Shown piece by piece: positions 1 to 8,487 of a stretch of DNA of 64,000 bases. The DNA comes from Danxiaibacter sp048498555 (lineage in GTDB: Bacteria > Bacteroidota > Bacteroidia > Chitinophagales > Chitinophagaceae), in the NCBI GenBank assembly GCA_048498555.1, contig JBEHXT010000004.1, forward strand, positions 124,001 to 188,000, read 5' to 3'. Position 1 is the stretch's first letter. Each line of letters opens with the position of its first letter. The position numbers and the translations under genes are program-made. The notes beneath the pieces are model-generated. The model did no database searches. It was not told the origin of the DNA and saw nothing but the letters and a program-made list of their open reading frames with translations.

Positions 1-3000
1 AGCAACGCGCTTTCAAAAAAATTGAAGAAGCCTGCCGACAAAATTACCAGCAATGACATCCTGAAAGAGAAGAATAAATGGATGGCTGATTATTTTGATA
101 AAGGAGAGATGCCCACTTTCATGGATGCCTACCTGTACAACATTGGAAGGCGCCAGGGCAAATGGCTGGGAGGAATTGAGGATCTGTCGGACCAAACAGG
201 ATTGATGGAAGACCTCATTGACCAGTCGGATATAGCAGCACTTCTTCATACTGAAAAAGGTGAAGTAGACGAAACCCTGGAGAAGATGATCCGTTTATAT
301 ACTGCGCAGGATATTGAAGGCATTGATGCTTTCACGAATGAAAGTTCCAGCGAGCGGCAAAAAGATTTATTGCTGATTCGACGTAACATCAAAATGGCGC
401 GCCGCATGGATAGTTTAGCCAACGTACGTACTATGTTTTTTGCTGTTGGCGCTGCGCATCTTCCGGGCGATAGCGGGGTAATTCAATTATTGAAAAACAA
501 AGGTTTTCATGTAGAGCCCGTTTTATCAACCAATAAAATAGATCCTGATAAATATACTTTTAAAGAAGTACCCATTCCGTGGCAAAGTGTTACAGATGAT
601 AAGAATCAGTACACAGCCAGCATGCCGGGCAATCCTGCTAACATTAGCTTATATGGCGTGGTTAATTTAAAGTTTTTATTGGACCTGTATGGCTTCAGGG
701 GCTATTGTACAATGGCGACCGTGATGCCTGCCAATATTAAAAATTATGACAGCATGTTTACCAACATGGCGAAATCCATGTATAAAAATGCAAAAAATGT
801 TGTGGTAAATAAGCTCTCTAAAGATGGTGTTCCCGGCAAAGAATTCATTTATACGGTAGATAATAACACGAACCGTGTGCAGATGTTTTTTGCAAACAAT
901 ACAGTATACCTGGCCTATGTTTCATCCATGAAAAAGGCATCGGTGAATGATGAAAATTCTGATAAGTTCTTTGCTTCATTTAGTATCGTAAAAAATGCGC
1001 CGGCGGCAAATTCGCAAATGAAAGCATTTAGCGATCCAATAATAGGCATTAGCCTGAATACACCAGTGGAACTAGCGTATAACAAAGAGCTTAGTAAAGG
1101 CGTGGAAGGATGGAAAATTAAGGCCTATTCAGGCATAGATATGTCTTCCGGATCATACGTTTTCCTGGTTAGCAAAGACGTGCTTGAAGGACGTTATATC
1201 CCCAATGATAGTATCATCTTTAATGATCTTAATACTTACTACAAGTCAATCTACAAGAATGTAACTGACAGGGAAGTCCTGATTAACGGCACCAATTTCC
1301 ATGAAATAATTGGTACAGAAAATAAGGAAAAAAGCCCGCTGGATATGCGCGTTCTGGCAACGGTTAAAAACAACCGGAATATCATTCTGTCAGTTATCGG
1401 CGATAAGTCAACAATAAACAGCAAAACAGTTGACAGTATTTTTAACAGCGTTCATGTAGAGATTAAATCATCTATGCAATGGAATACGCAGATGGGTGAA
1501 GACAGTTCTTTTAGTGTGTGGGCGCCACAGCCACTAAAATACATTCCATCTGAAGTACGCGATACCAAACATATTGTGTTCTATGATAGCACAACCTCTA
1601 CTTCGTATATGATCCTCACCGATACCTTAAGCAAGTACAGATGGTATTCAAGCGACAGTTCTTTTTGGAGCAAAGCTATACAGTTAAGCAACAATGCGGA
1701 TTCCACAATATCAGACACTCAATTGAACACACCTTATGGCGAGGCTAAAGAATTAATCATACAACTTAAGAGCAATAACATTTACTCAAGAACAAGAATG
1801 TTTGTTAATGGAAATATTCTTTACAAACTGTACTGTGTTGGAGCTAAAGAACTTTTATCCGAGCATGACACAAAGCAATTTTTCGAGTCATTTAAATTGC
1901 TGAAACCTTCCGGCAACCATTTTATTACAGAACCGAAAACGCCGTTAATACTTGGCGATATTAATAATGCAGACTCTGCAACGCGTGTTGATGCATACCA
2001 TGCCATTGATGAAGCGCCGTTTTCAAAAAATGATTTTGAAAGTTTGCATAAGGCGCTGTTTAATAATTATATGCCACTTTGGGACGGAGGTGACTCTCTC
2101 AATGTGAACAGGCGCATTTCAAGGAAATTGCAAGTCTTAACCGATACTTCTGCCGTGCCTTTTATTGAAAAGGAATATGCATCTTTAAAAAGCACTCTGC
2201 AGCCAATTGCGCTGAACACGCTTGCGGGAATAAATACGCAAACAAGCTATACAACGCTCGCCAACCTGCTCGACAAGTCAGCTGGATTAAAAGGATTCGA
2301 GTCTAATTTTATCGTCAATCTTAAAGATAGCCTTGCGCTAACAAATGGTATCTACAAGCATTTTCTGCCTTTTGCCAAAGACTCGGCCAACGCACCTTCC
2401 GTTGCTGCATTGCTGAGCACATTGATTGATAGCGGCTTCATTAAAACATCGGATATATCCGCGTCAGAAAATGATTTTATTGGAACTGCCAAATCGCTAC
2501 TGCCGCTTTATAAAGTAACATCAATGGATAGCACTGAGTATGACTATTATATTGATGAACTATTGAAACTATTGGCGAGATATGACTCTCCGGCTGCGAC
2601 CCAGGTTATAAAAAGCTATCTTTCTGCTAATGATAAATACCTGCTTAAAGACGTTGCTTTTATTTTGCTCGACAAGAACGAACCAGTGAACCCATCTGTA
2701 TTCACAACAATAGCAGCAGATAAAAACATGCGCACGCTGCTGTATGATAATCTTAAAAAGAAAAATAAAACATCGCTGTTTCCTCCAACATATTTAACCC
2801 AACAATACTTTGCAGAAAGCTTTGTTTACACCGCCGCATCAGATGATGATGAGCCTTCTTCATACAAATTTTTAACGCAAAAACAAGGCAAGTATAAAGG
2901 CAAAACCTATAACTTCTATTTGTATAAAGTAACATATGGCGAAGGCGATGACGCTATTTCACATTTAGGTATTGCAGGTGGTTTTAATACAAACCCGAAA

Positions 3001-3114
3001 GCAGTTGAGCCTGTTGATGACATATCCGGAATTTACTGGGAAGAAGAATTTAACCAGGCTGAACTTTCAAACCAGCTCAAAGCATATTTAAAACAGTTTA
3101 ACGAAGCCGATTAA
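1..3114 (+). CDS. Large TraB/GumN-family protein, 5' end outside the window
   Basis: The frame is open from base 1, so the true start lies upstream and about 1037 residues are visible. The conserved C-terminal TraB/GumN signature (GAAHLPGDSG, then a KGFHVEPV-type end) is encoded near bases 445-510. Members of this family are putative metal-dependent peptidases or haem-binding proteins of about 300 residues; function here is inferred from the family only. What is odd is the additional ~850 residues after the domain. They include two related modules that end in FFASFSIV (about base 970) and FFESFKLL (about base 1880), suggesting a duplicated beta-rich domain, followed by a helical repeat-like region. 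The gene stands alone and ends at a strong terminator. Identification of the N-terminal domain is firm, the role of the rest is unknown. Confidence 0.75.
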   Translation, partial: SNALSKKLKKPADKITSNDILKEKNKWMADYFDKGEMPTFMDAYLYNIGRRQGKWLGGIEDLSDQTGLMEDLIDQSDIAALLHTEKGEVDETLEKMIRLYTAQDIEGIDAFTNESSSERQKDLLLIRRNIKMARRMDSLANVRTMFFAVGAAHLPGDSGVIQLLKNKGFHVEPVLSTNKIDPDKYTFKEVPIPWQSVTDDKNQYTASMPGNPANISLYGVVNLKFLLDLYGFRGYCTMATVMPANIKNYDSMFTNMAKSMYKNAKNVVVNKLSKDGVPGKEFIYTVDNNTNRVQMFFANNTVYLAYVSSMKKASVNDENSDKFFASFSIVKNAPAANSQMKAFSDPIIGISLNTPVELAYNKELSKGVEGWKIKAYSGIDMSSGSYVFLVSKDVLEGRYIPNDSIIFNDLNTYYKSIYKNVTDREVLINGTNFHEIIGTENKEKSPLDMRVLATVKNNRNIILSVIGDKSTINSKTVDSIFNSVHVEIKSSMQWNTQMGEDSSFSVWAPQPLKYIPSEVRDTKHIVFYDSTTSTSYMILTDTLSKYRWYSSDSSFWSKAIQLSNNADSTISDTQLNTPYGEAKELIIQLKSNNIYSRTRMFVNGNILYKLYCVGAKELLSEHDTKQFFESFKLLKPSGNHFITEPKTPLILGDINNADSATRVDAYHAIDEAPFSKNDFESLHKALFNNYMPLWDGGDSLNVNRRISRKLQVLTDTSAVPFIEKEYASLKSTLQPIALNTLAGINTQTSYTTLANLLDKSAGLKGFESNFIVNLKDSLALTNGIYKHFLPFAKDSANAPSVAALLSTLIDSGFIKTSDISASENDFIGTAKSLLPLYKVTSMDSTEYDYYIDELLKLLARYDSPAATQVIKSYLSANDKYLLKDVAFILLDKNEPVNPSVFTTIAADKNMRTLLYDNLKKKNKTSLFPPTYLTQQYFAESFVYTAASDDDEPSSYKFLTQKQGKYKGKTYNFYLYKVTYGEGDDAISHLGIAGGFNTNPKAVEPVDDISGIYWEEEFNQAELSNQLKAYLKQFNEAD

Positions 3115-3135
3115 ACCGGTAACTAGTTTTAATAA

Positions 3136-3193
3136 CGGGGAAACCTGTGTTGCAGGCAACAAGCTCATACACAGGTTTCCCCGTTTTATTTTA
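3136..3193 (+). terminator. Rho-independent terminator of the TraB/GumN gene
   Basis: A perfect 15-bp stem, CGGGGAAACCTGTGT (3136-3150) with its complement at 3169-3183, has an 18-nt loop and is followed by TTTTATTTTA. It begins 21 nt after the stop codon. Confidence 0.9.
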
Positions 3194-3339
3194 TATAGTC
3201 TCAATCCTCAGCAGAGAAACCACGAGCCTTCTTTTGTATTGAAGCTATATTAGCCATTTTTATTATATTCGTTAATAGCTTTCCCTTAGGCTAAACCTTC
3301 ACTTGATTAAGCAAGAATCGTAAAACAGAGAGACAACAT

Positions 3340-4470
3340 ATGAAAAGATCAGGCGCAGCTATTCTCGAAACCAAACAGCATTATGCCTTACTTGACGGGC
3401 TAAGAGGCACAGCTGCCGTAACGATTGTTGTTTTCCATTTTCTTGAAATGGTGTATTCAGACTATAGTAAAAATTTCCTGGGACATGGCTTCCTGGCGGT
3501 AGATTTCTTTTTCTGTTTATCAGGCTTCGTAGTTGGATATGCATATGATAGCCGCATTCGTCAAATCGGTGTATGGGAGTTTTTTAAATCAAGATTAATC
3601 AGGTTGCACCCATTAGTTATCCTCGGCTCAATACTGGGTTTATTGGGTTTTCTTTTTGATCCCTTTGGCGGCAACCCGGAACTATACAGCGCAGGCAAAA
3701 TCGCGCTGATGTTTCTCTGCTCTATACTGCTCATTCCATTTCCGGCTATTGAAGAACGAGGCTTCGCACTATTCGGATTCAACTCTCCATCGTGGTCGCT
3801 CTTTTACGAATACATAGCCAACATCATCTATGCATTTGTACTCTGCCGGGTTCGCAAAAGCGTTTTAGTTATCCTCGCTGTTATATCTGCAGGATGGCTT
3901 TGTTTTACCGCTTTTAAGGCAGGCACTTTAATTGGTGGCTGGGATGGTAAAAGTGCGTGGGATGGTATGGCGCGTTTGTCATTCTCATTCCTGGCGGGCT
4001 TGCTTGTTTATCGCTTCAATCTTATTATTAAAACCAGGTTAGGTTTTATAGGTTTATCAGTTTTGTTAATCTGTCCTTTTGTAATGCCCTACTTTACATG
4101 GAACTGGCTGGCAGAATCACTTGTCGTTTTATTTTATTTTCCGCTGATTATATCGCTCGGTGCAGGTGCAAACATTGCGCGCAAAGGAATGCATAAAGCA
4201 TGTTTGTTTTTTGGAAAGATCTCCTATCCACTTTACACGACGCATATACCCGTCATCTGGTCTTTTGGCCACTATTACACTGCCAACAAGCCCGATACGC
4301 ATCAATTGTTTTACATCATCAGCATAAGCACAGTGTTACTGGTTATTATGGCTTATGCAATAATGGTTGTGTACGATATTCCCGTTCGCAGGTTCCTGAC
4401 CAATAGAAGAAAAAAAGCACTTGTTTCCGCAGGCATGCGCGAAGGCAAAGAAGCAATTAATAATGCCTAA
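3340..4470 (+). CDS. Acyltransferase 3 family membrane protein (OafA/YrhL type)
   Basis: 376 residues. The family diagnostic LDGLRG lies at residues 18-23 with the expected histidine in VFHF (H33), followed by about ten hydrophobic segments and an RLIRLHP motif after the third. Such proteins transfer acyl groups (acetyl, succinyl and similar) to extracytoplasmic carbohydrates such as O-antigen or exopolysaccharide; the acceptor cannot be read from sequence. The ATG at 3340 places the first motif where it is usually found. There is no polysaccharide cluster around it, so it appears to be a stand-alone modifying enzyme. The C-terminus is Lys/Arg-rich and probably cytoplasmic. Confidence 0.88.
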   Translation: MKRSGAAILETKQHYALLDGLRGTAAVTIVVFHFLEMVYSDYSKNFLGHGFLAVDFFFCLSGFVVGYAYDSRIRQIGVWEFFKSRLIRLHPLVILGSILGLLGFLFDPFGGNPELYSAGKIALMFLCSILLIPFPAIEERGFALFGFNSPSWSLFYEYIANIIYAFVLCRVRKSVLVILAVISAGWLCFTAFKAGTLIGGWDGKSAWDGMARLSFSFLAGLLVYRFNLIIKTRLGFIGLSVLLICPFVMPYFTWNWLAESLVVLFYFPLIISLGAGANIARKGMHKACLFFGKISYPLYTTHIPVIWSFGHYYTANKPDTHQLFYIISISTVLLVIMAYAIMVVYDIPVRRFLTNRRKKALVSAGMREGKEAINNA

Positions 4471-4512
4471 AGAAAAACGGTTAATGCAGTTTTACGGCAT
4501 GAAAATAACAGT

Positions 4513-4547
4513 CCGCCGGCCACTATTTATGCCGGTGGATATTTTAT
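4513..4547 (+). terminator. Probable terminator after the acyltransferase gene
   Basis: CCGCCGGC (4513-4520) pairs with GCCGGTGG (4531-4538), 8 bp with one G-U pair, followed by ATATTTTAT. The U-tract is weak. Confidence 0.5.
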
Positions 4548-4564
4548 AACAACGTGCAGGCTTA

Positions 4565-4813
4565 TTACAACTGCTCGTGCTGCTGCACAACATAAAGATC
4601 TATCAGTTCGCCTATTTCTTCAGCTTCTGGTGTAGCTTGTTCACTGTGGGAATCCATCCAGCGATTGGCACCTTCTGTATCTTCCTTTACATGAATATGA
4701 AGATCTCCATCAATCAGGTGAACAATATAGCCTTTTTCATTAGCTCTTGATTCCGGATCGTGTTCTACAACAACCTGCCGGCCTTGGTATTCGATGGTAA
4801 ATTCTTTTTTCAT
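4565..4813 (-). CDS. Small hypothetical acidic protein
   Basis: 82 residues from an ATG at 4813. The product has no signal peptide or membrane segment and is rich in Glu, Asp and His (HLIDGDLHIHVKED in the middle), with an alternating N-terminal pattern that suggests a small beta-sheet. I do not recognise the family. It lies 44 nt downstream of the next minus-strand gene (4858-6432) and may be cotranscribed with it. Codon use looks normal and the frame is intact, so I regard it as a real gene without an assigned function. Confidence 0.65.
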   Translation of the reverse strand: MKKEFTIEYQGRQVVVEHDPESRANEKGYIVHLIDGDLHIHVKEDTEGANRWMDSHSEQATPEAEEIGELIDLYVVQQHEQL

Positions 4814-4857
4814 ATCGTTAAAGAATCAATCTCAGTGCCAAGTTATAATTCTTTATC

Positions 4858-6432
4858 TCAGGCTGCAAGAAAATCGCCTTCCATTTTGCGCTTGCTATCC
4901 AGGTATTTTTCATAGATAACAGTTCCCATCGGTTTCTCATACACCTTGCTTTCTAACCATGAAATAACATCCAGGTAAGCAAACGCTCTTGTTTCATACC
5001 TGTTTTTTTCAAGGTGCTTGATCTTATGTAGAAACTTTTCCAATTCAGGCTTAAGCTTTCTTGGAGAAATGGCAAACGATGTACGGAGAAACCTGAACAT
5101 TTCCTCTTCCACCACAGTAAGATTTTTCATCCTGGCCATGAAACGGTAAACTGATTTTATGAGAGACTCTATAATATCATAATTACCCATTTCATAATGC
5201 GCCATCAGGTGAAGCAAACGCGCATAACATTGTAAGTCTATGCGCATGTCAATATTTCCGTGTATAAGATTTTGCAGGTAATCTATAGAAGTTGAATAAT
5301 CGCCATTGCCAAAATACATGCTCGCTATCTTGTAATTAAACACCATTATCCTGTGCTTGTCAATGTACAGCGAATACTCATCCAGCTTTTCAACAACATA
5401 CGGAACCAGCTTTAGACCATCGGCAAATGTGCCCATCATTAAATGCTGGTTTATTTTAGCTCCGTTGATGTAGATAAATGTGTGAATGCGGAAGTTATCA
5501 TGAAGATTGGCTACCGGTGTTTTGGCAAAATCCTCAAAATCGCGAAGCGTCGTCTCAAACTGCTGATAATTGCGCAGGTCAAAATGCGCATTCAGCAAGT
5601 TATGCATGCCTTTTATGTAATGGCCTATCTCCACCGTTTTCATCAATTCCTGTTCCTGGTACAAATCAATCCACTTACGGCTGTAACGATAATACATTAA
5701 AAAGTCCTGACGAATAAAGCCGTACCAGCAATAACTCTGGTAGAGATAAAGCTTTTCATAAAAATCGGTTACCTCGTGCGCGTTGACCGGCAGATTACTG
5801 TTGAAAAAGTTTCTTACATCTTCTTCATCAGCAAGGTTACGGGCATGGCCGTTTTTAATGTACCAACGATATAATTGCAAAGCCAGATTAGAAAGCCTGA
5901 CAACACTATCTATATGCTCACTGATTTCTAACGCTTCCGCTGCCAGTAGGTCGGTTTTCTCCTGGGAGCTACGGGTAATATGGAGCGTCTCAATTTTCTT
6001 CTCCAGCGATATAACCTGGGCCAGGTAGTTATACTTGTGGTTTGCCTTAGCAAGCTCTTTTGCTTTTTCAAGCATTTTGAGCGCCTGGGGCTTTAACCCC
6101 TTGTTATAGAGCACGCGGGCAAAATCCAGATGCTCACTTAACTGAAGATCAATGTTTTCGGTGCTTTTTAAAAGCCTCAAGCTAGCCAGGACCTGTTTAT
6201 ACAAGTGCGTTTTCAGATTAGCCAATTGCGGTTTTGTGATGGGAGAAAGTTTTTTCATCAAAAATTTCTCATCATATTCCGGCAATTTATCCAATGCATC
6301 GAATAACTGTATGATTTTCAAGTCTTCTTTAGCCGAACTCCGTTTAATATATAACTTAAAATGCCTTTTTTCAGATTTTTCCAACGATTGAATTAACTGA
6401 AATAAAGCATCGGTAAAACTGTTGGACGTCAT
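4858..6432 (-). CDS. Conserved helical (TPR-like) protein of unknown function
   Basis: 524 residues, predicted cytoplasmic and almost entirely alpha-helical. The N-terminus (about 1-100) has a charged helical region with KSEKRHFKLYI, and the remainder has paired amphipathic helices of about 34-40 residues with A/Y/L spacing typical of tetratricopeptide-like solenoids (for example around residues 105-145 and 370-420). Similar-length helical proteins of unknown role are common in Bacteroidota, but I cannot name this one. It starts at an ATG at 6432 with an inverted repeat about 55-100 nt upstream that could be its operator. A scaffold or regulatory role is only a guess from the fold. Confidence 0.7.
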   Translation of the reverse strand: MTSNSFTDALFQLIQSLEKSEKRHFKLYIKRSSAKEDLKIIQLFDALDKLPEYDEKFLMKKLSPITKPQLANLKTHLYKQVLASLRLLKSTENIDLQLSEHLDFARVLYNKGLKPQALKMLEKAKELAKANHKYNYLAQVISLEKKIETLHITRSSQEKTDLLAAEALEISEHIDSVVRLSNLALQLYRWYIKNGHARNLADEEDVRNFFNSNLPVNAHEVTDFYEKLYLYQSYCWYGFIRQDFLMYYRYSRKWIDLYQEQELMKTVEIGHYIKGMHNLLNAHFDLRNYQQFETTLRDFEDFAKTPVANLHDNFRIHTFIYINGAKINQHLMMGTFADGLKLVPYVVEKLDEYSLYIDKHRIMVFNYKIASMYFGNGDYSTSIDYLQNLIHGNIDMRIDLQCYARLLHLMAHYEMGNYDIIESLIKSVYRFMARMKNLTVVEEEMFRFLRTSFAISPRKLKPELEKFLHKIKHLEKNRYETRAFAYLDVISWLESKVYEKPMGTVIYEKYLDSKRKMEGDFLAA

Positions 6433-6997
6433 AATGAAATTCTCCTCAAATTCAATACCAGTAAGGGTTTTAATATTTTTTTATCATTTTTGGCGTAATA
6501 AAAACACGTTTAGTTTGTTTTGTACGCCAAAAGAACGCGCATTACTTTTACATCAGAATAACAAAGAGATCATAAAGCAAGCAACCGAAAGAGCAGGCAA
6601 CAATAGTTAAAGGACCGTAGTAAAGCAGAAGAACCTGCCTTTCAATAACAAAAAAGATTTTTCGAACTTTTTTTCATATGGCAAGCAATCGTTAGAGGCC
6701 ATCTGTTTCTACAGTGTGGCTTTTTTCTTTTTGTATAAACGAAAATAGGCGTTATTTCCAATCCAAAAAATTTTTCCCTTTCTTTTTAGCACTCATTTTA
6801 GCCAATTTATCCTTCTTTAATACCACAATCAATTTATAATTTACTCTTAAGGTTAATCATTTGATAGTTTGGGTGAAGGTGCCATTTACTAACATTAAAA
6901 GGAGTTTGGAAAGTCAGATTAAGGTAACAGCACAATATATAAGGCGCTTTAAAACAAGGTGCTTTTCAGGGTTAGAATGAGAACTTTAGCCTCTGCC
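6433..6997. other. 565-bp gap without a convincing gene
   Basis: AT-rich. It contains the inverted repeat at 6488-6532 and a weak hairpin with a T-tract on the plus strand (about 6698-6745: GCCA..TGGC with inner CTGT/ACAG, then TTTTTTCTTTTT). No plus-strand gene lies upstream to need that hairpin, so a small RNA ending there is possible but unsupported. The short open frames inside have no coding character. Confidence 0.5.
6488..6532. promoter_or_regulatory. 10-bp inverted repeat upstream of the helical-protein gene
   Basis: TTTTGGCGTA (6488-6497) and its exact complement TACGCCAAAA (6523-6532) are separated by 25 nt, giving 35 nt between corresponding points. It lies 56-100 nt upstream of the start of the minus-strand gene at 6432. 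This could be a two-site operator or a leader hairpin; no regulator can be named. Confidence 0.5.
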
Positions 6998-7276
6998 TTA
7001 TCTTTTAAGTATTTTCAGGGCTTTTTGTTCAACTTGAAGAATGGAATCTGGCTTACCTGCGAAATAAGTACTTATTTTGAGAATTAATTCTACAGAAGCC
7101 ATCCCTCTGTTCAGGGCTCGGATAATAACGGGCTTAGATTTTTTGGTGAAGCTTACAAGCCTTTTTACATCACCTCGTGTTTGCTTTTCCTTCCATATAA
7201 TATAAACGCTATTGGGTACAGCAACAACATTGGAAGCAAATTCTGCTTTACTTTGTATTTCTTTTTTATTTACCAA
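6998..7276 (-). CDS. Small putative HTH protein, TTG start
   Basis: 92 residues. Residues about 34-75 (VKRLVSFTKKSKPVIIRALNRG then VELILKISTYF) have the spacing of a Cro/cI-type helix-turn-helix, in which a recognition helix is followed by a glycine turn and a helix ending in Tyr-Phe. The family assignment is tentative. The only in-frame initiator after the upstream stop is TTG at 7276; no ATG is available before residue 59, which is unusual and leaves open that the gene is decayed. It is divergent from the XRE-type gene at 7361, with an 84-bp shared control region. Its product is Lys-rich (pI high), as expected for a DNA-binding protein. Confidence 0.5.
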   Translation of the reverse strand: MVNKKEIQSKAEFASNVVAVPNSVYIIWKEKQTRGDVKRLVSFTKKSKPVIIRALNRGMASVELILKISTYFAGKPDSILQVEQKALKILKR

Positions 7277-7360
7277 ATAATTACTATTTTATTACTTGTT
7301 TAGACAGCAAATCTAAGCATTAATTCTAAACATTAAAAAACATATTAAAATTTTTCTTTA

Positions 7361-7750
7361 ATGCATATTGGTGAATTCCTAAAACAGTTTAGAGCGGCAA
7401 AGAATTTAAGCAGGCAAAAAATGGCAACGCTGATCGGCGTAAGCCAATTTCGTTTGCAAAAGTGGGAGGACAAAAAGTTTAACCCCAAAACGGAAGATGA
7501 CGCAAAAATTTGCCATTATTTTAATCTCATCAGCGTTCAATATCTCTCTGAGGAAATACTGAACAGGTGCATCGCCGCAGAAACCACGGGTAGCAGTGCC
7601 AAAGTTAGCCTTGAGGACATTTTACAACAAAAGGATTTGCTATTGCAGGAGAAAGACAGGCGTATTGAAGATCTTCAAAGGCTTGTTATGGCACAGGAGG
7701 AAGTAATAAACAGGTATAAACACAGTAAAGTATCACAGCAGGAACAATGA
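7361..7750 (+). CDS. XRE-family transcriptional regulator with C-terminal coiled coil
   Basis: 129 residues. An HTH_3 domain occupies about residues 4-60: IGEFLKQFRAAKNLSRQKMATLIGVS (first two helices) and FRLQKWEDKKFNP (recognition helix), then KICHYFNL. A charged coiled coil (about 85-125, QQKDLLLQEKDRRIEDLQRL) probably dimerises it. Such small regulators often control themselves and the neighbouring gene, here the divergent small HTH gene at 6998-7276. The 84-bp AT-rich region between them is the likely operator. No toxin, phage or transfer gene is next to it, so what it regulates is unknown. Confidence 0.8.
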   Translation: MHIGEFLKQFRAAKNLSRQKMATLIGVSQFRLQKWEDKKFNPKTEDDAKICHYFNLISVQYLSEEILNRCIAAETTGSSAKVSLEDILQQKDLLLQEKDRRIEDLQRLVMAQEEVINRYKHSKVSQQEQ

Positions 7751-7757
7751 GGCCCAA

Positions 7758-8060
7758 CTACTTACCCAACATTTTGTCTACCATATCCTCAAGTGATTGA
7801 AGTTTTTCAGCAGATTGCTGCAGCTTTACCCAGTCGGCACCGGGTTTGTTTTTTTCAGTAGCGAGCCAGATGAGTACCATAGCAATATAGTCCTGCATAT
7901 CCTTGCCGGAAAAATTAGTCTTAAATTCTACGATCTTATCGTTGATTAACTTAATACTTTTACGCAATGCCTCTTCATCCTTTGGCTCAATTTTCAAACG
8001 ATAGGTGCGATCGCCAATGAGTATATTAACTGGTATTAGCTCTTCCATCTTCTTATGCAT
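7758..8060 (-). CDS. zapA: Cell division protein ZapA
   Basis: 100 residues. The N-terminal half (EELIPVNILIGDRTYRLKI, then DEEALRKSIKLINDKI) matches the ZapA globular domain, and the C-terminal half contains a helix that forms the dimer coiled coil in the family. ZapA binds FtsZ and cross-links protofilaments at the division site. The ATG at 8060 overlaps the stop of the upstream coiled-coil gene by 8 nt; a second ATG at 8048 (starting MEELIP) would remove the overlap and fits the family length equally well. It follows pheT and a coiled-coil gene on the same strand. The XRE gene converges on it from the other side with only 7 nt between stops. Confidence 0.88.
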   Translation of the reverse strand: MHKKMEELIPVNILIGDRTYRLKIEPKDEEALRKSIKLINDKIVEFKTNFSGKDMQDYIAMVLIWLATEKNKPGADWVKLQQSAEKLQSLEDMVDKMLGK

Positions 8061-8340
8061 TTAGTAACGCCAGGCAACGTTCAACTTCTCTCAGGTAAAG
8101 GTCTATTCTTTTTTCAAAGTCTTTTTTTGAAGCATCATCCCATCCATGCGCGCCAACTTTTAGCGCATCTGCCTGCTGTTGCAATACATTAATTTGTTCT
8201 TGTTTGGCCGCCGCTTCCAGCCGCTGCTTTTCAAGCTCCCTGGAAAGCTGCTGGTTCTCCTTCTGCAGGTGCTGTTGCTGCTTTGCAAGCATTTGTAGCT
8301 TTTGCTGCAACCGTGTTATTTGCTCTTCCAGTGGAAACAT
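8053..8340 (-). CDS. Coiled-coil protein upstream of zapA
   Basis: 95 residues, of which about 1-70 form one continuous coiled coil very rich in Gln, Glu, Leu and Lys (heptads such as LQQKLQMLAKQQQHLQKENQQL). The C-terminal 25 residues (FEKRIDLYLREVERCLALL) form a further amphipathic helix. It has no signal sequence. Position directly ahead of zapA with overlapping ends suggests translational coupling and a role in the divisome, by analogy to small coiled-coil partners such as ZapB; that analogy is from size, fold and context only, not sequence identity. Confidence 0.75.
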   Translation of the reverse strand: MFPLEEQITRLQQKLQMLAKQQQHLQKENQQLSRELEKQRLEAAAKQEQINVLQQQADALKVGAHGWDDASKKDFEKRIDLYLREVERCLALLNA

Positions 8341-8349
8341 GAACTTTGT

Positions 8350-8483
8350 ATGTACGATGTAAGGTGTTAGATGTACGATGTAATGATATGCGTTCGGTAC
8401 AATGTCAGATGTATGGAATTTAAACGAGCCGACTGAAAGTCAACTACATCGTACACCGTACATCTAACACCGTACATCGACAT
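8350..8483. repeat. Paired 7-nt arrays (GATGTAC family) between pheT and the coiled-coil gene
   Basis: Two arrays with 7-nt period face each other. The left (8350-8384) reads ATGTACG, ATGTAAG, GTGTTAG, ATGTACG; the right (8445-8483) reads the reverse complement of the same words. GGTGTTAGATGTACG at 8363-8377 is perfectly complementary to 8457-8471. The right array starts about 10 nt after the pheT stop codon and the left ends about 10 nt before the start of the next gene. Confidence 0.85.
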
Positions 8484-8487
8484 TCGC

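Noticed and set aside
6422..6610. Small plus-strand frame upstream of the helical-protein gene
   Set aside because: It overlaps the start of the minus-strand gene and the inverted repeat and has no coding character.
6698..6745. Terminator of a possible small RNA
   Set aside because: The stem is interrupted and no promoter or conserved RNA could be recognised upstream; kept only as a note in the gap description.
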